From JAMHZE01 sp964424715 (GTDB lineage Bacteria; Pseudomonadota; Alphaproteobacteria; Rickettsiales; UBA8987): a stretch of DNA of 35,543 nucleotides. The notes beneath the pieces were generated by a model. The model was not told where the DNA came from and did not search any database. It saw only the letters and a list, made by a program, of their open reading frames with translations. Every line of letters starts with the position of its first letter. Position 1 is the first letter of the stretch. The stretch lies in NCBI GenBank assembly GCA_964424715.1, contig CAYRJW010000012.1:1-35543 (forward strand), read 5' to 3'. A program made the position numbers and the translations under genes. Positions 5,978 through 14,006 of this stretch are shown piece by piece.

Positions 5978-6980
5978 AAAACCTGAATGATAAAGTGATC
6001 GCCCCATACTGATCCTGCTCGGTCTGGGTTTTATATTCCTTGGTACGCTGCACTTGAGTATAGGATATCCTCATATCATTGAAGGTGAATGCTATACCAT
6101 ACTGTACCCCACCTACAAATATGTTCTTATCTACGCTCGGACTTTCACGGAAGCTGTTACCATCAAGAAAAATGTTCTGCGCCACCGCCCTGCCCTCAAT
6201 GCCACCGAATATATACCAGCCGAATTTTTTTGTAGGCACGAAGAAATCTGAACCGGAGATACTTGGCTTGATCAGCGGCGGGCCGTAATCTGAAGGAAGA
6301 TCGCGCCCTAAACGCGCCATTAACCCTATATTCGCGCTCGTATCAACATTACCTAAATTCATCCCCACACTCGGCGTGATATCAGCGCCGAACCCGAACG
6401 GGCTGAACTCGGCAAGGCTACGCCATTTGCGGTCATAACCTAAAATTATTCCAGGCTCATCCTTAAGCTGGTGATCCCATCCCTGCGGTTGCTGGTAATC
6501 AATAAGATTATGCACCGAATCCTGTACCGGCTCTCCCAGCGCCGAAGGGCCAACGATACCCAATGTCAGCTGGAATGTATCAAGTGTTTTTGTATTATCC
6601 GATATAAGTGTTGCCGTACCATAAAGCCATCCGGCATACGGCCTGTCGGTCAACGGAGGTGTGCTAAGGCTTATATCATTTGGCGTATATATATTCTGGC
6701 CGACCGCGAAACCCCATCTTTTATTGCCTGCAATATCCAGCAACGGCAGAACATTGGCGCTTCTTTCCAGCCAATAAGGCACTGTCTCAGGCGACATATA
6801 CGATACGCGGAAACCATTGGTATAATTGCTGTCCTTGTTGAACACCGCATCATTTTCCATCGAGATGCTCCATATCGCATCATGATCTTTTTCCCTAGCA
6901 GGAATGTCTTGATCTTCAGCACTGGCGTTCTGGCAGAATGTTGTGACGGAAAGTAAAATAAGAAATTTAAATAACTTCAT
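5976..6980 (-). CDS. LpxR-family lipid A deacylase (DUF2219)
   Basis: A 334-residue outer-membrane protein with a signal peptide (residues 1-21, ending NASA-ED). LpxR removes the 3'-acyloxyacyl group from lipid A. Family marks are visible: SMENDAVF (the N-D catalytic pair near residues 43-44), YTNGFRVSY (Thr54), DRPYAGWLYG, the His of VHNLIDYQQPQGW, and an even spread of amphipathic strands to a C-terminal phenylalanine (ITLSFRF), the usual sign for Bam-dependent barrel insertion. The length fits the family (about 320). It is single and convergent with the lipoprotein gene, sharing the terminator. Activity is inferred from motifs. Confidence 0.88.
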   Translation of the reverse strand: MKLFKFLILLSVTTFCQNASAEDQDIPAREKDHDAIWSISMENDAVFNKDSNYTNGFRVSYMSPETVPYWLERSANVLPLLDIAGNKRWGFAVGQNIYTPNDISLSTPPLTDRPYAGWLYGTATLISDNTKTLDTFQLTLGIVGPSALGEPVQDSVHNLIDYQQPQGWDHQLKDEPGIILGYDRKWRSLAEFSPFGFGADITPSVGMNLGNVDTSANIGLMARLGRDLPSDYGPPLIKPSISGSDFFVPTKKFGWYIFGGIEGRAVAQNIFLDGNSFRESPSVDKNIFVGGVQYGIAFTFNDMRISYTQVQRTKEYKTQTEQDQYGAITLSFRF

Positions 6981-7201
6981 AATGACCAGCTCTCTCTTAA
7001 TATGTTAATTAATGACACTGACAATTCTCCTATAAAAATACCATATATAAAGCCTGCCGGAAGATAAGAAAGCTATAAATTTCAATAAAAAACTGCTCCC
7101 GGATATTTATATAAAATTTATAAATCCAGCTATCTGCGTGATATATAATTTATTATGATGGTTATAGTATAATGGTCTAACTTAATAATAAGGAGATCAA
7201 A

Positions 7202-7438
7202 ATGGCTACTGATACAAAATCTAACATGACCATCATATACATAATACTCGCGGTTATCATTGCTGTGCTTATCATTGCGCAGGTTCAGAAAGAGAATGAT
7301 AAAAGCAGATTTGAAAGAGCTGCGGATGACATTTCCGAAGGTTTCAATGATGCCGCTGATGAACTCAAGGACAAAGGCCCTCTTGAAAGAACCGGCGACG
7401 CGGTAGAAGATGCTGTTGATAATGTGACCAAAGACTAG
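7202..7438 (+). CDS. Small single-pass membrane protein with amphipathic tail
   Basis: A 78-residue protein with AAGGAG 6 bases before its ATG. A hydrophobic helix (residues 9-27) is followed by a charged region with repeated A-x-D-x-x-x-E/D-x-F patterns (RAADDISEGFNDAADELKDK, then GDAVEDAVDNVTKD). This is typical of small stress-type membrane proteins with an extended coiled tail. I do not recognise a family. The 220 bases upstream are AT-rich (GTATAATGG near 7168) and probably hold its promoter. Confidence 0.7.
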   Translation: MATDTKSNMTIIYIILAVIIAVLIIAQVQKENDKSRFERAADDISEGFNDAADELKDKGPLERTGDAVEDAVDNVTKD

Positions 7439-7510
7439 TATCTTTAGGTTTATATTTTAAAAATATTAGGTTGATCCCTTTCGGGGGTTTTGAGTTATAA
7501 TCATTTCAAT

Positions 7511-8665
7511 ATGTTTTCTATTCATAACAACTCCCGCTTTGAAAGCTTCATACAGCTTATAAATCAGGCATTCAACGCGCGCACCAAAGATGCCCTGATC
7601 GATGCGCTGTATGAACATCTGCCGAAAGTATTCGGTGGGCCTATACTTGTTTTCCTCCCCTCCCTGCTGCATGAAGGCATATTGGAGCTTGAAGTACCGC
7701 AGTTCACCGAGTTCACCGCAGAAGAAGAAAAACTGATCCTGAAGATAAAAAGATCTTACGAATCCGGAAATACGCAATATCCCGCCATCATTGATGGCTG
7801 GTTCGTCACCACGATAAAGATAAAAAGCGAACTGATACTTCTATTCGGCGTAGATAACAAAGCGCTGGAAAAAATGAAAGTGTCAGATGAGCAGAGAGAT
7901 GACATACTTTCTGTCATAGCCACACTGCTTTTCAGGATAGATGCCATGGAAGAGGAATCCCAGCGGAATATAAAACTGGAAAAGGAAAAGTTACGGACGC
8001 AGATACTTTCCAGCGTCTCTCACGATCTTAAAACCCCCCTCGCTGCCATCATCGGATCGCTCAGCATACTCACCACAATGGGCCAGAAGATAACTGAGGA
8101 ACAACACGATGATCTTATCGCAACCTCCGTTTCCGAGGCGCACCGGCTCAATAATTTCATCACCAATATACTTAATATGGCGCGCATAGAATCCGGCGTT
8201 GTTAAAGCCCACACAGAATGGCAGCCGGTAGATGTAGTTATAAAACATATCCAGAAATGTTTCCGCCTGAAATATCCTGAACGCGTATTGAAAGTAAGCG
8301 ATATCCCCGGCTATATCAACTTCAACATAGACCCGGTATTGTTCGAGCAGATGATCATGATAATACTGGATAATGCCACCAAATATTCTCCACCGGCATC
8401 AGAGATAGAACTTACCATAGAGAGGAACAAGAACCTGGATTTCCTTATCAAAGATCATGGAAAAGGAATTCCTGATAATATGCAGGAAAAGATATTCGAT
8501 AAATATACCAGACTGAAAATGGAAGATAGGAAGATCGCCGGAACCGGGCTTGGGCTTGCTATAGCAAAAGCCCTTGCCGATCTGCAGAACCTAGGTCTCA
8601 GCGCTTATAATAATGAAACAGAAGGCGCTATATTCAAGATATCATGTAAGGAATGGAAGATGTGA
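7511..8665 (+). CDS. KdpD-like soluble sensor histidine kinase
   Basis: About 384 residues. An ATG at 7511 is chosen; a TTG at 7490 is possible, but the GGGGG before it probably belongs to a small hairpin. No membrane segment and no KdpD Usp or ATP-binding part are present. Residues 1-140 form a GAF-like domain, as in the C-terminal half of KdpD. The H-box is SSVSHDLKTPLAAIIGSLSI (His171), followed by an N-box (ILDNATKYSP), DHGKGIP, FDKYTRL and GTGLGLAIAK. The likely partner is the KdpE-like regulator at 9022-9723. No kdpFABC genes are in the window. The kinase call is strong; the signal is unknown. Confidence 0.85.
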   Translation: MFSIHNNSRFESFIQLINQAFNARTKDALIDALYEHLPKVFGGPILVFLPSLLHEGILELEVPQFTEFTAEEEKLILKIKRSYESGNTQYPAIIDGWFVTTIKIKSELILLFGVDNKALEKMKVSDEQRDDILSVIATLLFRIDAMEEESQRNIKLEKEKLRTQILSSVSHDLKTPLAAIIGSLSILTTMGQKITEEQHDDLIATSVSEAHRLNNFITNILNMARIESGVVKAHTEWQPVDVVIKHIQKCFRLKYPERVLKVSDIPGYINFNIDPVLFEQMIMIILDNATKYSPPASEIELTIERNKNLDFLIKDHGKGIPDNMQEKIFDKYTRLKMEDRKIAGTGLGLAIAKALADLQNLGLSAYNNETEGAIFKISCKEWKM

Positions 8666-8676
8666 GGGTGGTGAGG

Positions 8677-8726
8677 CTAAAGTTAAAAGTTTAGAGTAAA
8701 AACCATAAACCTTTAAACTTTAACCT
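8677..8726. repeat. Imperfect inverted repeat, possible terminator
   Basis: TAAAGTTAAAAGTTTA and TTTAAACTTTAA form an imperfect AT-rich hairpin 11 bases beyond the kinase stop and before the convergent DUF1328 gene. No GC-rich stem is present, so terminator function is uncertain. Confidence 0.3.
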
Positions 8727-8737
8727 ATTAGCTGAAT

Positions 8738-8920
8738 CTACATAGGCAGATTAGGTTTCCGTCCGGAAACAAGACTGTATACCAGCCCTATCACGAACAA
8801 TAGTACAAATAGCAGTGCCAGGAATTTAGCAACACCGGCAAATGTACCGGCAAGTCCACCAAATCCAAAGAAAGCGGCTATTATAGCCAGTATGAAGAAA
8901 GTAATGATCCAGTTTATCAT
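8738..8920 (-). CDS. DUF1328 small membrane protein
   Basis: A 60-residue protein with two hydrophobic helices joined by FGFGGLAGTFAGVAK, which is the DUF1328 signature (E. coli YtjA-like). AAAGGAG lies 6 bases before the ATG. A short positive tail (SGRKPNLPM) ends it. The family is conserved in proteobacteria, of unknown role and often stress-associated. It lies between the KdpD-like kinase gene (convergent) and the KdpE-like gene (same strand, 101 bases upstream), so it may read from its own promoter. Confidence 0.9.
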   Translation of the reverse strand: MINWIITFFILAIIAAFFGFGGLAGTFAGVAKFLALLFVLLFVIGLVYSLVSGRKPNLPM

Positions 8921-9021
8921 TTTAGGCTCCTTTAGGTTTATGATTACATATTATTATATCAGGTATAATAAATCTGTACGTTAACCGGAGCTAAAGATAA
9001 ATTAACCATAAAGGAAGTGGT

Positions 9022-9723
9022 TCAGGCCTTGATGGTTTCCATGCGATAACCGATACCTGGTTCGGTGATTATATATTCCTCGTCGTTTATACCGTTGGCG
9101 CTGAACTTCTCCCGCAGCTGGCCTACATATACGCGGAGATACTGCATATTCTCCTCATGCGCAGGACCCCATACTTCTTTTAATATCTGTTTATGGGTAA
9201 GCATCTTGCCGCGGTTAACGGTAAAGTAGCGCAGCAGATCATATTCCTTCGGCGAGAATGAAACTTTCTTGCCCTTCAGGAAAACCTCATGACGCACCAG
9301 GTTCATTTTTATCTCACCGTTAGTAAGATCTGGTTCACCAACTTCTTTCGTTACAGCTTTACGTAAATTCGCATTCACACGCGCAATAAGTACTTCCGGG
9401 TTGAATGGTTTTGTCAGATAATCATCAGCACCAAGATTCAGGGCTTTTATCACCTCGTCATCATCATTGCGCACCGAGCATATTATTATCGGAACCTGCG
9501 TCCATTCGCGCAGTGATTTTACAACTTCCTTACCATCAATATCCGGCAGGCCCAGATCCAGCACTATAAGTTCCGGTTTAACCGATGCGGCAAGGCGCAG
9601 CGCCTGTTTGCCGGAATCGCTGTCGACCACCTTGAAGCCTTCGCTTTCAAGGGTTATCATCATAAGCTTGCGCAATTGCGGTTCATCATCAATTACAAGT
9701 ATGGTTCCTTTTTTCTCGTTCAT
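9022..9723 (-). CDS. KdpE-like OmpR-family response regulator
   Basis: A 233-residue protein. The receiver has Asp12/Asp13, phospho-acceptor Asp56 (IVLDLGLPDIDG) and Lys105 (YLTKPF). The C-terminal winged helix is DNA-binding: SFSPKEYDLLRYFTVNRGKM, then QILKEVWGPAHEENMQYLRVYVGQLREK and ITEPGIGYRM. Whole-length resemblance is closest to KdpE. Its start overlaps the stop of the hybrid kinase gene (ATGA), so the two are translationally coupled. The soluble KdpD-like kinase is convergent 1.3 kb away, so two candidate kinases exist. No potassium-transport genes are present, so targets are unknown. Confidence 0.9.
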   Translation of the reverse strand: MNEKKGTILVIDDEPQLRKLMMITLESEGFKVVDSDSGKQALRLAASVKPELIVLDLGLPDIDGKEVVKSLREWTQVPIIICSVRNDDDEVIKALNLGADDYLTKPFNPEVLIARVNANLRKAVTKEVGEPDLTNGEIKMNLVRHEVFLKGKKVSFSPKEYDLLRYFTVNRGKMLTHKQILKEVWGPAHEENMQYLRVYVGQLREKFSANGINDEEYIITEPGIGYRMETIKA

Positions 9724-11945
9724 GCGGTTGCCTTTGTTTTTTGGGGTTGTTGTAATTTCTCAAGCAATTCCTCGGTAGTAAATGGTTTTGAAATGTAATC
9801 ATCCATTCCTGCCTGTATGCATTTTTCCCGGTCGCCTATAAGGTCGTAGGCGGTCATGGCAATTATTTTCCTTGGTTGCTGGGCGTTATCCTTTTCCAGC
9901 TTCCTGATAAGTTTTGTGGCTTCAAATCCATTCATATCCGGCAATTGTACATCCATGAACACTATCCTTATGGCCTCACCCGCCTTCGAGGAAAGCTCCA
10001 GTATCGCATCTTTCACCGTGGCTACCGAGATGCAGTCATAACCTAAATTCCCCAAAAGTGTTTCAGCGATAATAACATTAGGCGCATAGTCTTCAACTAT
10101 CAGCACGGTGTTTTTTGCATCTGATTTTGGTCTTTTTAATTTCCTGACAGTTACGGGTTTTAATTTAATCCCTCTTTCGAGCGGCAGTGTGACCTTGAAC
10201 CTTGAACCTTTGCCCGCCTCGCTTTCAACTTCTATCTTTCCATTCATCAGCTCCGAGAACTGCTTGGATATAGCAAGCCCTAAGCCTGTGCCGCCATATT
10301 TGCGTGTTATCTCATCGGCACTTTGTATGTACGGATCAAATATCACCGCAAGCTTATCCTCCGGGATACCTATGCCGGAATCCTGAACAATGATCTCAGC
10401 CTTGGCGTTACCTTCACTGTCAGGTAATAATCTCACCGTTAAATTCACCCCGCCTTCCTCGGTAAATTTTATTGCGTTGCTGAGCAGATTATTAACTATT
10501 TGCCTGATACGGTGTGGGTCACCGATAAATATACCATCCGCATCTGCCGGTATATCGGAGCTGAGTTTTAGACCTTTCTCCCTTGCGTTGTACAAGGCCA
10601 GTGATACCGTATCGGAAATTATCTTCTTCAGGTTAAATTCTGTTTTCTCTATCTTCGTCGCGTTGGCATCCAGCTTGGAAAGATCCAGTATGTTATTCAG
10701 CAGGCCATATATAGTATCAGCGCCATTCTTAAGGGCCTCAAGATATTTTTTCTGCTCAGGGGTCAGTGGTGATGTTTCCGATAATATCTTCGCCAGCCCA
10801 ATCACCGCTCCTACCGGAGAGCGTATCTCATGACTCATATAAGCCAGAAAATCTGATTTCTGCTGGCCTTCTATCTCGGCCTTATCCTTGCTGTATTTTA
10901 ATATGTTCTCAAGGTTCTTCTGTAGTGTAACATCAGTGTGCACACCAATGAAACGCTCCATCTCACCGGCCTTATCAAAGAAGCCGATGCCCTTGGCCGA
11001 TATCCACGCCCACGAGCCATCCTTGTGTTTCATCCGGAATATCTGGTTATATACCGGCTGCTCCGGCGCTATCAGCTTTCTGGCATATAGCCATGTTGAA
11101 AGCTTATCATCCGGATGTATCAGGTTGAATATGGAATCAAAGTCCGATCGTATCTCGTCATCATCATAGCCAAGGAGTTTCTTGAATTTTGGCGATATAA
11201 GTAATTTATTGTTCTTCAGGTCCCAGTCAAGGATACCATCAGAGGTGGCCTGTAATAATATGTTCAGCCGCTGGTTCAACTCGCCTAGTTCACCCTGGGT
11301 ACGGGCGGTCTTTTTCTGGGAGTGCAGCAGCATTGTGCCAAGCATCCCGAATATCACCACCGATATAAGTGAGCTTAGCAACAAAGATTGTGAATAATTA
11401 CCGTAAGCCTCTTTTGTATCCTTCATATTATCCTGATGGCGCGACCAGATCATCCATGATAACTGCTCCAGATCATCGGCGATACCATCATATAATGCTA
11501 ATATCTTCTGGTTACTGGCGCGGTCGGAGAACCTTACCGGACGGCCCTTCTCCCTGTCCTCCACCATCATCTGCAGCAATATCTTAAGCTCGGCAACCTT
11601 ACTGTTCACGCTTTTTATCAGCTTGTCGCTCTCATCATCGGTAAAGCTTTTTGATACATCTATGATATGGTCATCCAGTGCGTTTGCATACATCAGGAAG
11701 CTTTTTCGGTATTTCGGGATGCCCAGCGATATATAGCCACGCTGGTTGATCAACATCTGCTGGAAACCCAGTTTAAGGGTGGTCACCCTTTTATCAAGAT
11801 CTTCGGTGTTTTCAGTGCGGGAAATGCTGGCACGGATATTCTTATATTCATCATAATGCACAAATATTATCACGCTTGCAGCAATAAATAATGTGCCAAG
11901 CAGAACTATATGAGAAATAGAATCTAGCCCTCGAAGTTTTTTCAT
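9720..11945 (-). CDS. Hybrid histidine kinase (CHASE3-like, PAS, HisKA, HATPase, receiver)
   Basis: A 741-residue protein. Helix 1 (residues 11-29) and helix 2 (187-207) bracket a 155-residue extracytoplasmic helical domain of CHASE3 type (QQMLINQRGYISLGIPKYR). A PAS_3 domain follows (about 225-345; KLLGYDDDEI, MKHKDGSWAWISAKG), then HisKA (YMSHEIRSPVGAV, His372), HATPase (NNLLSNAIKFTEEG, DSGIGIPEDK, GGTGLGLAIS) and a C-terminal receiver (FMDVQLPDMNGF, Asp665). It is an intact hybrid kinase that could pass phosphate through its own receiver. It shares a 4-base overlap with the KdpE-like regulator gene, suggesting one operon. No Hpt domain is seen. Confidence 0.92.
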   Translation of the reverse strand: MKKLRGLDSISHIVLLGTLFIAASVIIFVHYDEYKNIRASISRTENTEDLDKRVTTLKLGFQQMLINQRGYISLGIPKYRKSFLMYANALDDHIIDVSKSFTDDESDKLIKSVNSKVAELKILLQMMVEDREKGRPVRFSDRASNQKILALYDGIADDLEQLSWMIWSRHQDNMKDTKEAYGNYSQSLLLSSLISVVIFGMLGTMLLHSQKKTARTQGELGELNQRLNILLQATSDGILDWDLKNNKLLISPKFKKLLGYDDDEIRSDFDSIFNLIHPDDKLSTWLYARKLIAPEQPVYNQIFRMKHKDGSWAWISAKGIGFFDKAGEMERFIGVHTDVTLQKNLENILKYSKDKAEIEGQQKSDFLAYMSHEIRSPVGAVIGLAKILSETSPLTPEQKKYLEALKNGADTIYGLLNNILDLSKLDANATKIEKTEFNLKKIISDTVSLALYNAREKGLKLSSDIPADADGIFIGDPHRIRQIVNNLLSNAIKFTEEGGVNLTVRLLPDSEGNAKAEIIVQDSGIGIPEDKLAVIFDPYIQSADEITRKYGGTGLGLAISKQFSELMNGKIEVESEAGKGSRFKVTLPLERGIKLKPVTVRKLKRPKSDAKNTVLIVEDYAPNVIIAETLLGNLGYDCISVATVKDAILELSSKAGEAIRIVFMDVQLPDMNGFEATKLIRKLEKDNAQQPRKIIAMTAYDLIGDREKCIQAGMDDYISKPFTTEELLEKLQQPQKTKATA

Positions 11946-12044
11946 ATATTCAATTTAAATAATATATACATCTTTTACAAGCTGGAAAGGCCCTATGTAC
12001 CACTATGATACACATGGCCTTTCCTTATAATAGTTAATTTCCTA

Positions 12045-12191
12045 TTAATAATGTTTATGTTCGCTGGCTGAATTCTGTACAGATTCGCCTGCGGATTTCA
12101 TATCTTCGCCGGCACCTTCCATAGTATTACATGCCGAAAGGCCCATTAACATTACTATGGTAAACACGAAAAAAACTGATCTTAAATACAT
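12045..12191 (-). CDS. Entericidin A/B family lipoprotein
   Basis: A 48-residue lipoprotein. The signal peptide ends in lipobox GLSAC (Cys21), followed by NTMEGAGEDMKSAGESVQNSASEHKHY. This matches the entericidin pattern: C-N-T-x-x-G-x-G-x-D, then a small amphipathic helix. Entericidins are tiny stress-induced lipoproteins of unknown mechanism, linked to bacteriolysis and RpoS-type control in enterobacteria. AAGGAG precedes the ATG. It lies upstream of the hybrid kinase gene on the same strand with a 99-base gap. Confidence 0.85.
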   Translation of the reverse strand: MYLRSVFFVFTIVMLMGLSACNTMEGAGEDMKSAGESVQNSASEHKHY

Positions 12192-12234
12192 GATATTCTC
12201 CTTTAATTGTTTAATATAAATAATTGGTAGAAAA

Positions 12235-12375
12235 TTAAAATTCCATTCTGGCGCTGATAGTACATATGCTCGACCGCCCTATCCATTCTTCCTTGTCATC
12301 AACCGGGAATACTTCTTCCATGGTTTGCATATCGGGAAGTAAATGATCTTCAAGTGCTGTTGCATACATAGACAT
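12235..12375 (-). CDS. 46-residue acidic small protein
   Basis: AAGGAGG lies 4 bases before the ATG at 12375; an in-frame ATG follows two codons later. The product opens MSMYATALEDHLLPDM, is acidic in the middle (MEEVFPVDDKEEW) and ends in a short Cys-containing stretch (GRSSICTISARMEF). The acidic leader-like part plus a distinct C-terminus has the look of a precursor peptide, but no maturation enzyme is near. It is flanked by the entericidin gene and a coiled-coil gene on the same strand. Family unknown. Confidence 0.55.
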   Translation of the reverse strand: MSMYATALEDHLLPDMQTMEEVFPVDDKEEWIGRSSICTISARMEF

Positions 12376-12384
12376 ACATCCTCC

Positions 12385-12831
12385 TTAATGGTTAGATTTA
12401 GTAGGGTCTGGTTTTGTGGTCGGGTCGGCTAAATGTTCCAGTGTTGAAACAACTTCATTCGCACGGCCGGAGGCTTTTGCATATCGTTCCGCTTCTCTGC
12501 CGCGTAAATTCACATCGCTTGCGACGGACGGGCTTTCTTCCTCGATCCTCTGCTGTTCTTCCATGGCAAGGTGCAAAGATGTATTAATTTTTTCCAGCAT
12601 CTCAAGCCCTTCATGATAAAGTTTGCGCTCGGCAATGGCAGAACCCTCTTCACAGCGTTCTATCCATGTTATTATGCGTTCGGCATCTTTCAGGCCTTCA
12701 ACTTCCTGCAGCGCCGCCTGGTGATGGGTAACAAGTTTTTCCAGCTGCGCGTGAAGTTCCTGTAATTCTTCCGGCCTTGCCACTTCCACGTGAACATCGC
12801 TCTGATGGTTCTGTACTGGTATGTTAGCCAT
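12385..12831 (-). CDS. Coiled-coil protein of unknown function
   Basis: A 148-residue cytoplasmic protein with AAAGGA before the ATG. Residues 18-100 are strongly helical with heptad-like spacing (ELQELHAQLEKLVTHHQAAL, then WIERCEEGSAIAERKLYHEG), with a Pro-rich polar tail. There is no signal peptide or membrane helix. No family is recognised. It lies 9 bases upstream of the 46-residue gene, so they are probably co-transcribed. The upstream neighbour (Gln-rich protein) is 53 bases away on the same strand. Confidence 0.65.
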   Translation of the reverse strand: MANIPVQNHQSDVHVEVARPEELQELHAQLEKLVTHHQAALQEVEGLKDAERIITWIERCEEGSAIAERKLYHEGLEMLEKINTSLHLAMEEQQRIEEESPSVASDVNLRGREAERYAKASGRANEVVSTLEHLADPTTKPDPTKSNH

Positions 12832-12884
12832 AAAATTCCTTTAAAAGATTCAGGCGGCACATTACCGTACCGCCTGATAACCAA

Positions 12885-13166
12885 CTATTCTATTTCTTCA
12901 TCGGCAGGGGTAGCGTTCGGATCATTCTTTGCCTTATTCTGGTTACCTTCCCTTGCAACAGGGTTACCAGTTACATTCGGGTCAGTGAAGTTGGCAACAT
13001 TGCCATTGCGTTTTTCCTGTCTTTCTGAAGTATCAGGTCTGGAATTCCCACGATCATTTCCCTGCTCGTTCCTTTGGGGCTGGCCTGCTTGCTGTTGCTG
13101 CTCTTTTTGCTGCGACTTCTGATTTTGCGGCTGTTGTTTCTGCTGATTCGGATTTTTATTTTCCAT
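12885..13166 (-). CDS. Gln/Asn-rich disordered protein
   Basis: A 93-residue protein. The first half is nearly all Gln, Lys, Asn, Arg and Pro; the second half has Asp/Asn/Gly with DPNVTGNP and DPNATPADEEIE. It is almost entirely disordered and lacks aromatic residues apart from one Phe. GGAGA lies before the ATG. Such composition can belong to a prion-like or condensate-forming protein or an RNA-binding tail, but nothing in the sequence decides this. It is first in a row of small minus-strand genes. Confidence 0.65.
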   Translation of the reverse strand: MENKNPNQQKQQPQNQKSQQKEQQQQAGQPQRNEQGNDRGNSRPDTSERQEKRNGNVANFTDPNVTGNPVAREGNQNKAKNDPNATPADEEIE

Positions 13167-13319
13167 AACCTATCTCCATTAATTAACTTTGATAAAATCA
13201 CTTCTGTGATAGTTCAAAGTTACTTCTTGCAAGATAAATTTTCCATGCTGATAGACCCTGCCAATATAAAAACCCTATAAGTCCTTATGGCATAAAAGAA
13301 ATGTGAGGAGACCAGAAAC

Positions 13320-13394
13320 TGGCTCCGCGGGAGGGATTCGAACCCCCGACCAATTGGTTAACAGCCAACTGCTCTGCCACTGAGCTACCGCGGA
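13320..13394 (-). tRNA. tRNA-Asn (GTT)
   Basis: Reading the minus strand, the 7-bp acceptor TCCGCGG pairs with CCGCGGA, followed by discriminator G and an encoded CCA. The D-arm (GCTC...GAGC), the anticodon loop CTGTTAA with anticodon GTT, and a T-arm with GGTTCGAATCC are all present. The length of 75 and every stem are complete. It lies between the small-protein row and coq7. Confidence 0.97.
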
Positions 13395-13487
13395 ATAGTT
13401 TGAGGGAGGTTTTTACTAACAATCGAAAAGATATGCAAGAAAAATATCTTACTATATAACCAATTGTTTTTGAATGAAAACTACTCC

Positions 13488-14006
13488 TCAGATCCTTTTG
13501 GAAAGCCAGATGGCGCTGCGGGATGCGGCTTTTATCAGGGCGGAAAGTGCCTCGTATCCGACGGCCTGTTCAGCCTCGTTATGGAGGCTGGTCTGTTTAT
13601 GTTCTGTTTCTTCGGCCTTGAATCTTTCGATGTTATCTTTCAGTGAAAGTTCATCATCGGACAATGTTTCAAGCTGTGCAGCGTAATGTTCCTCGATCAC
13701 TTCTTCAACGGCAACGGTGCAGGCATAGGCGGCCTTCTCACCCATCGCGGCGGTAACGGCACCTAGGGCAAAACCGGCGATGTTCCATATTGGAGTTAGC
13801 AGTGTCGGGCGAATCTTTCTTTTTACCAGTTCATCCTGAAAATAGGAAAGATGTTTCAGTTCCTGCTCTTTCATGTGCCTGACTGTTTTGATAGCATGCT
13901 TATCTTTCAGAAAGGCGAGCTGACCTTCATAGATACGCTTCGCTCCGAACTCGCCGGCATGATTCACACGGATAATTTCCTCTATCTGTTTTTTATTTTG
14001 TTTCAT
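13488..14006 (-). CDS. coq7: Coq7-type demethoxyubiquinone hydroxylase
   Basis: A 172-residue diiron protein that hydroxylates demethoxyubiquinone in ubiquinone synthesis. Metal ligands are visible: Glu19 (NHAGEFGA), Glu49-x-x-His52 (QELKHLSYF), Glu in VEEVIEEHY (about 102) and Glu133-x-x-His136 (EETEHK). The length matches bacterial Coq7. Its start overlaps the end of dsbB by 14 bases on the same strand, so it is probably translated with it. Hydrophobic helices near residues 74-90 suit membrane-surface association. Typical of alphaproteobacteria. Confidence 0.95.
   Translation of the reverse strand: MKQNKKQIEEIIRVNHAGEFGAKRIYEGQLAFLKDKHAIKTVRHMKEQELKHLSYFQDELVKRKIRPTLLTPIWNIAGFALGAVTAAMGEKAAYACTVAVEEVIEEHYAAQLETLSDDELSLKDNIERFKAEETEHKQTSLHNEAEQAVGYEALSALIKAASRSAIWLSKRI

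Noticed and set aside
13320..13394. tRNA as an integration site for a mobile element
   Set aside because: No integrase, no direct repeat of the tRNA end and ordinary housekeeping genes on one side.
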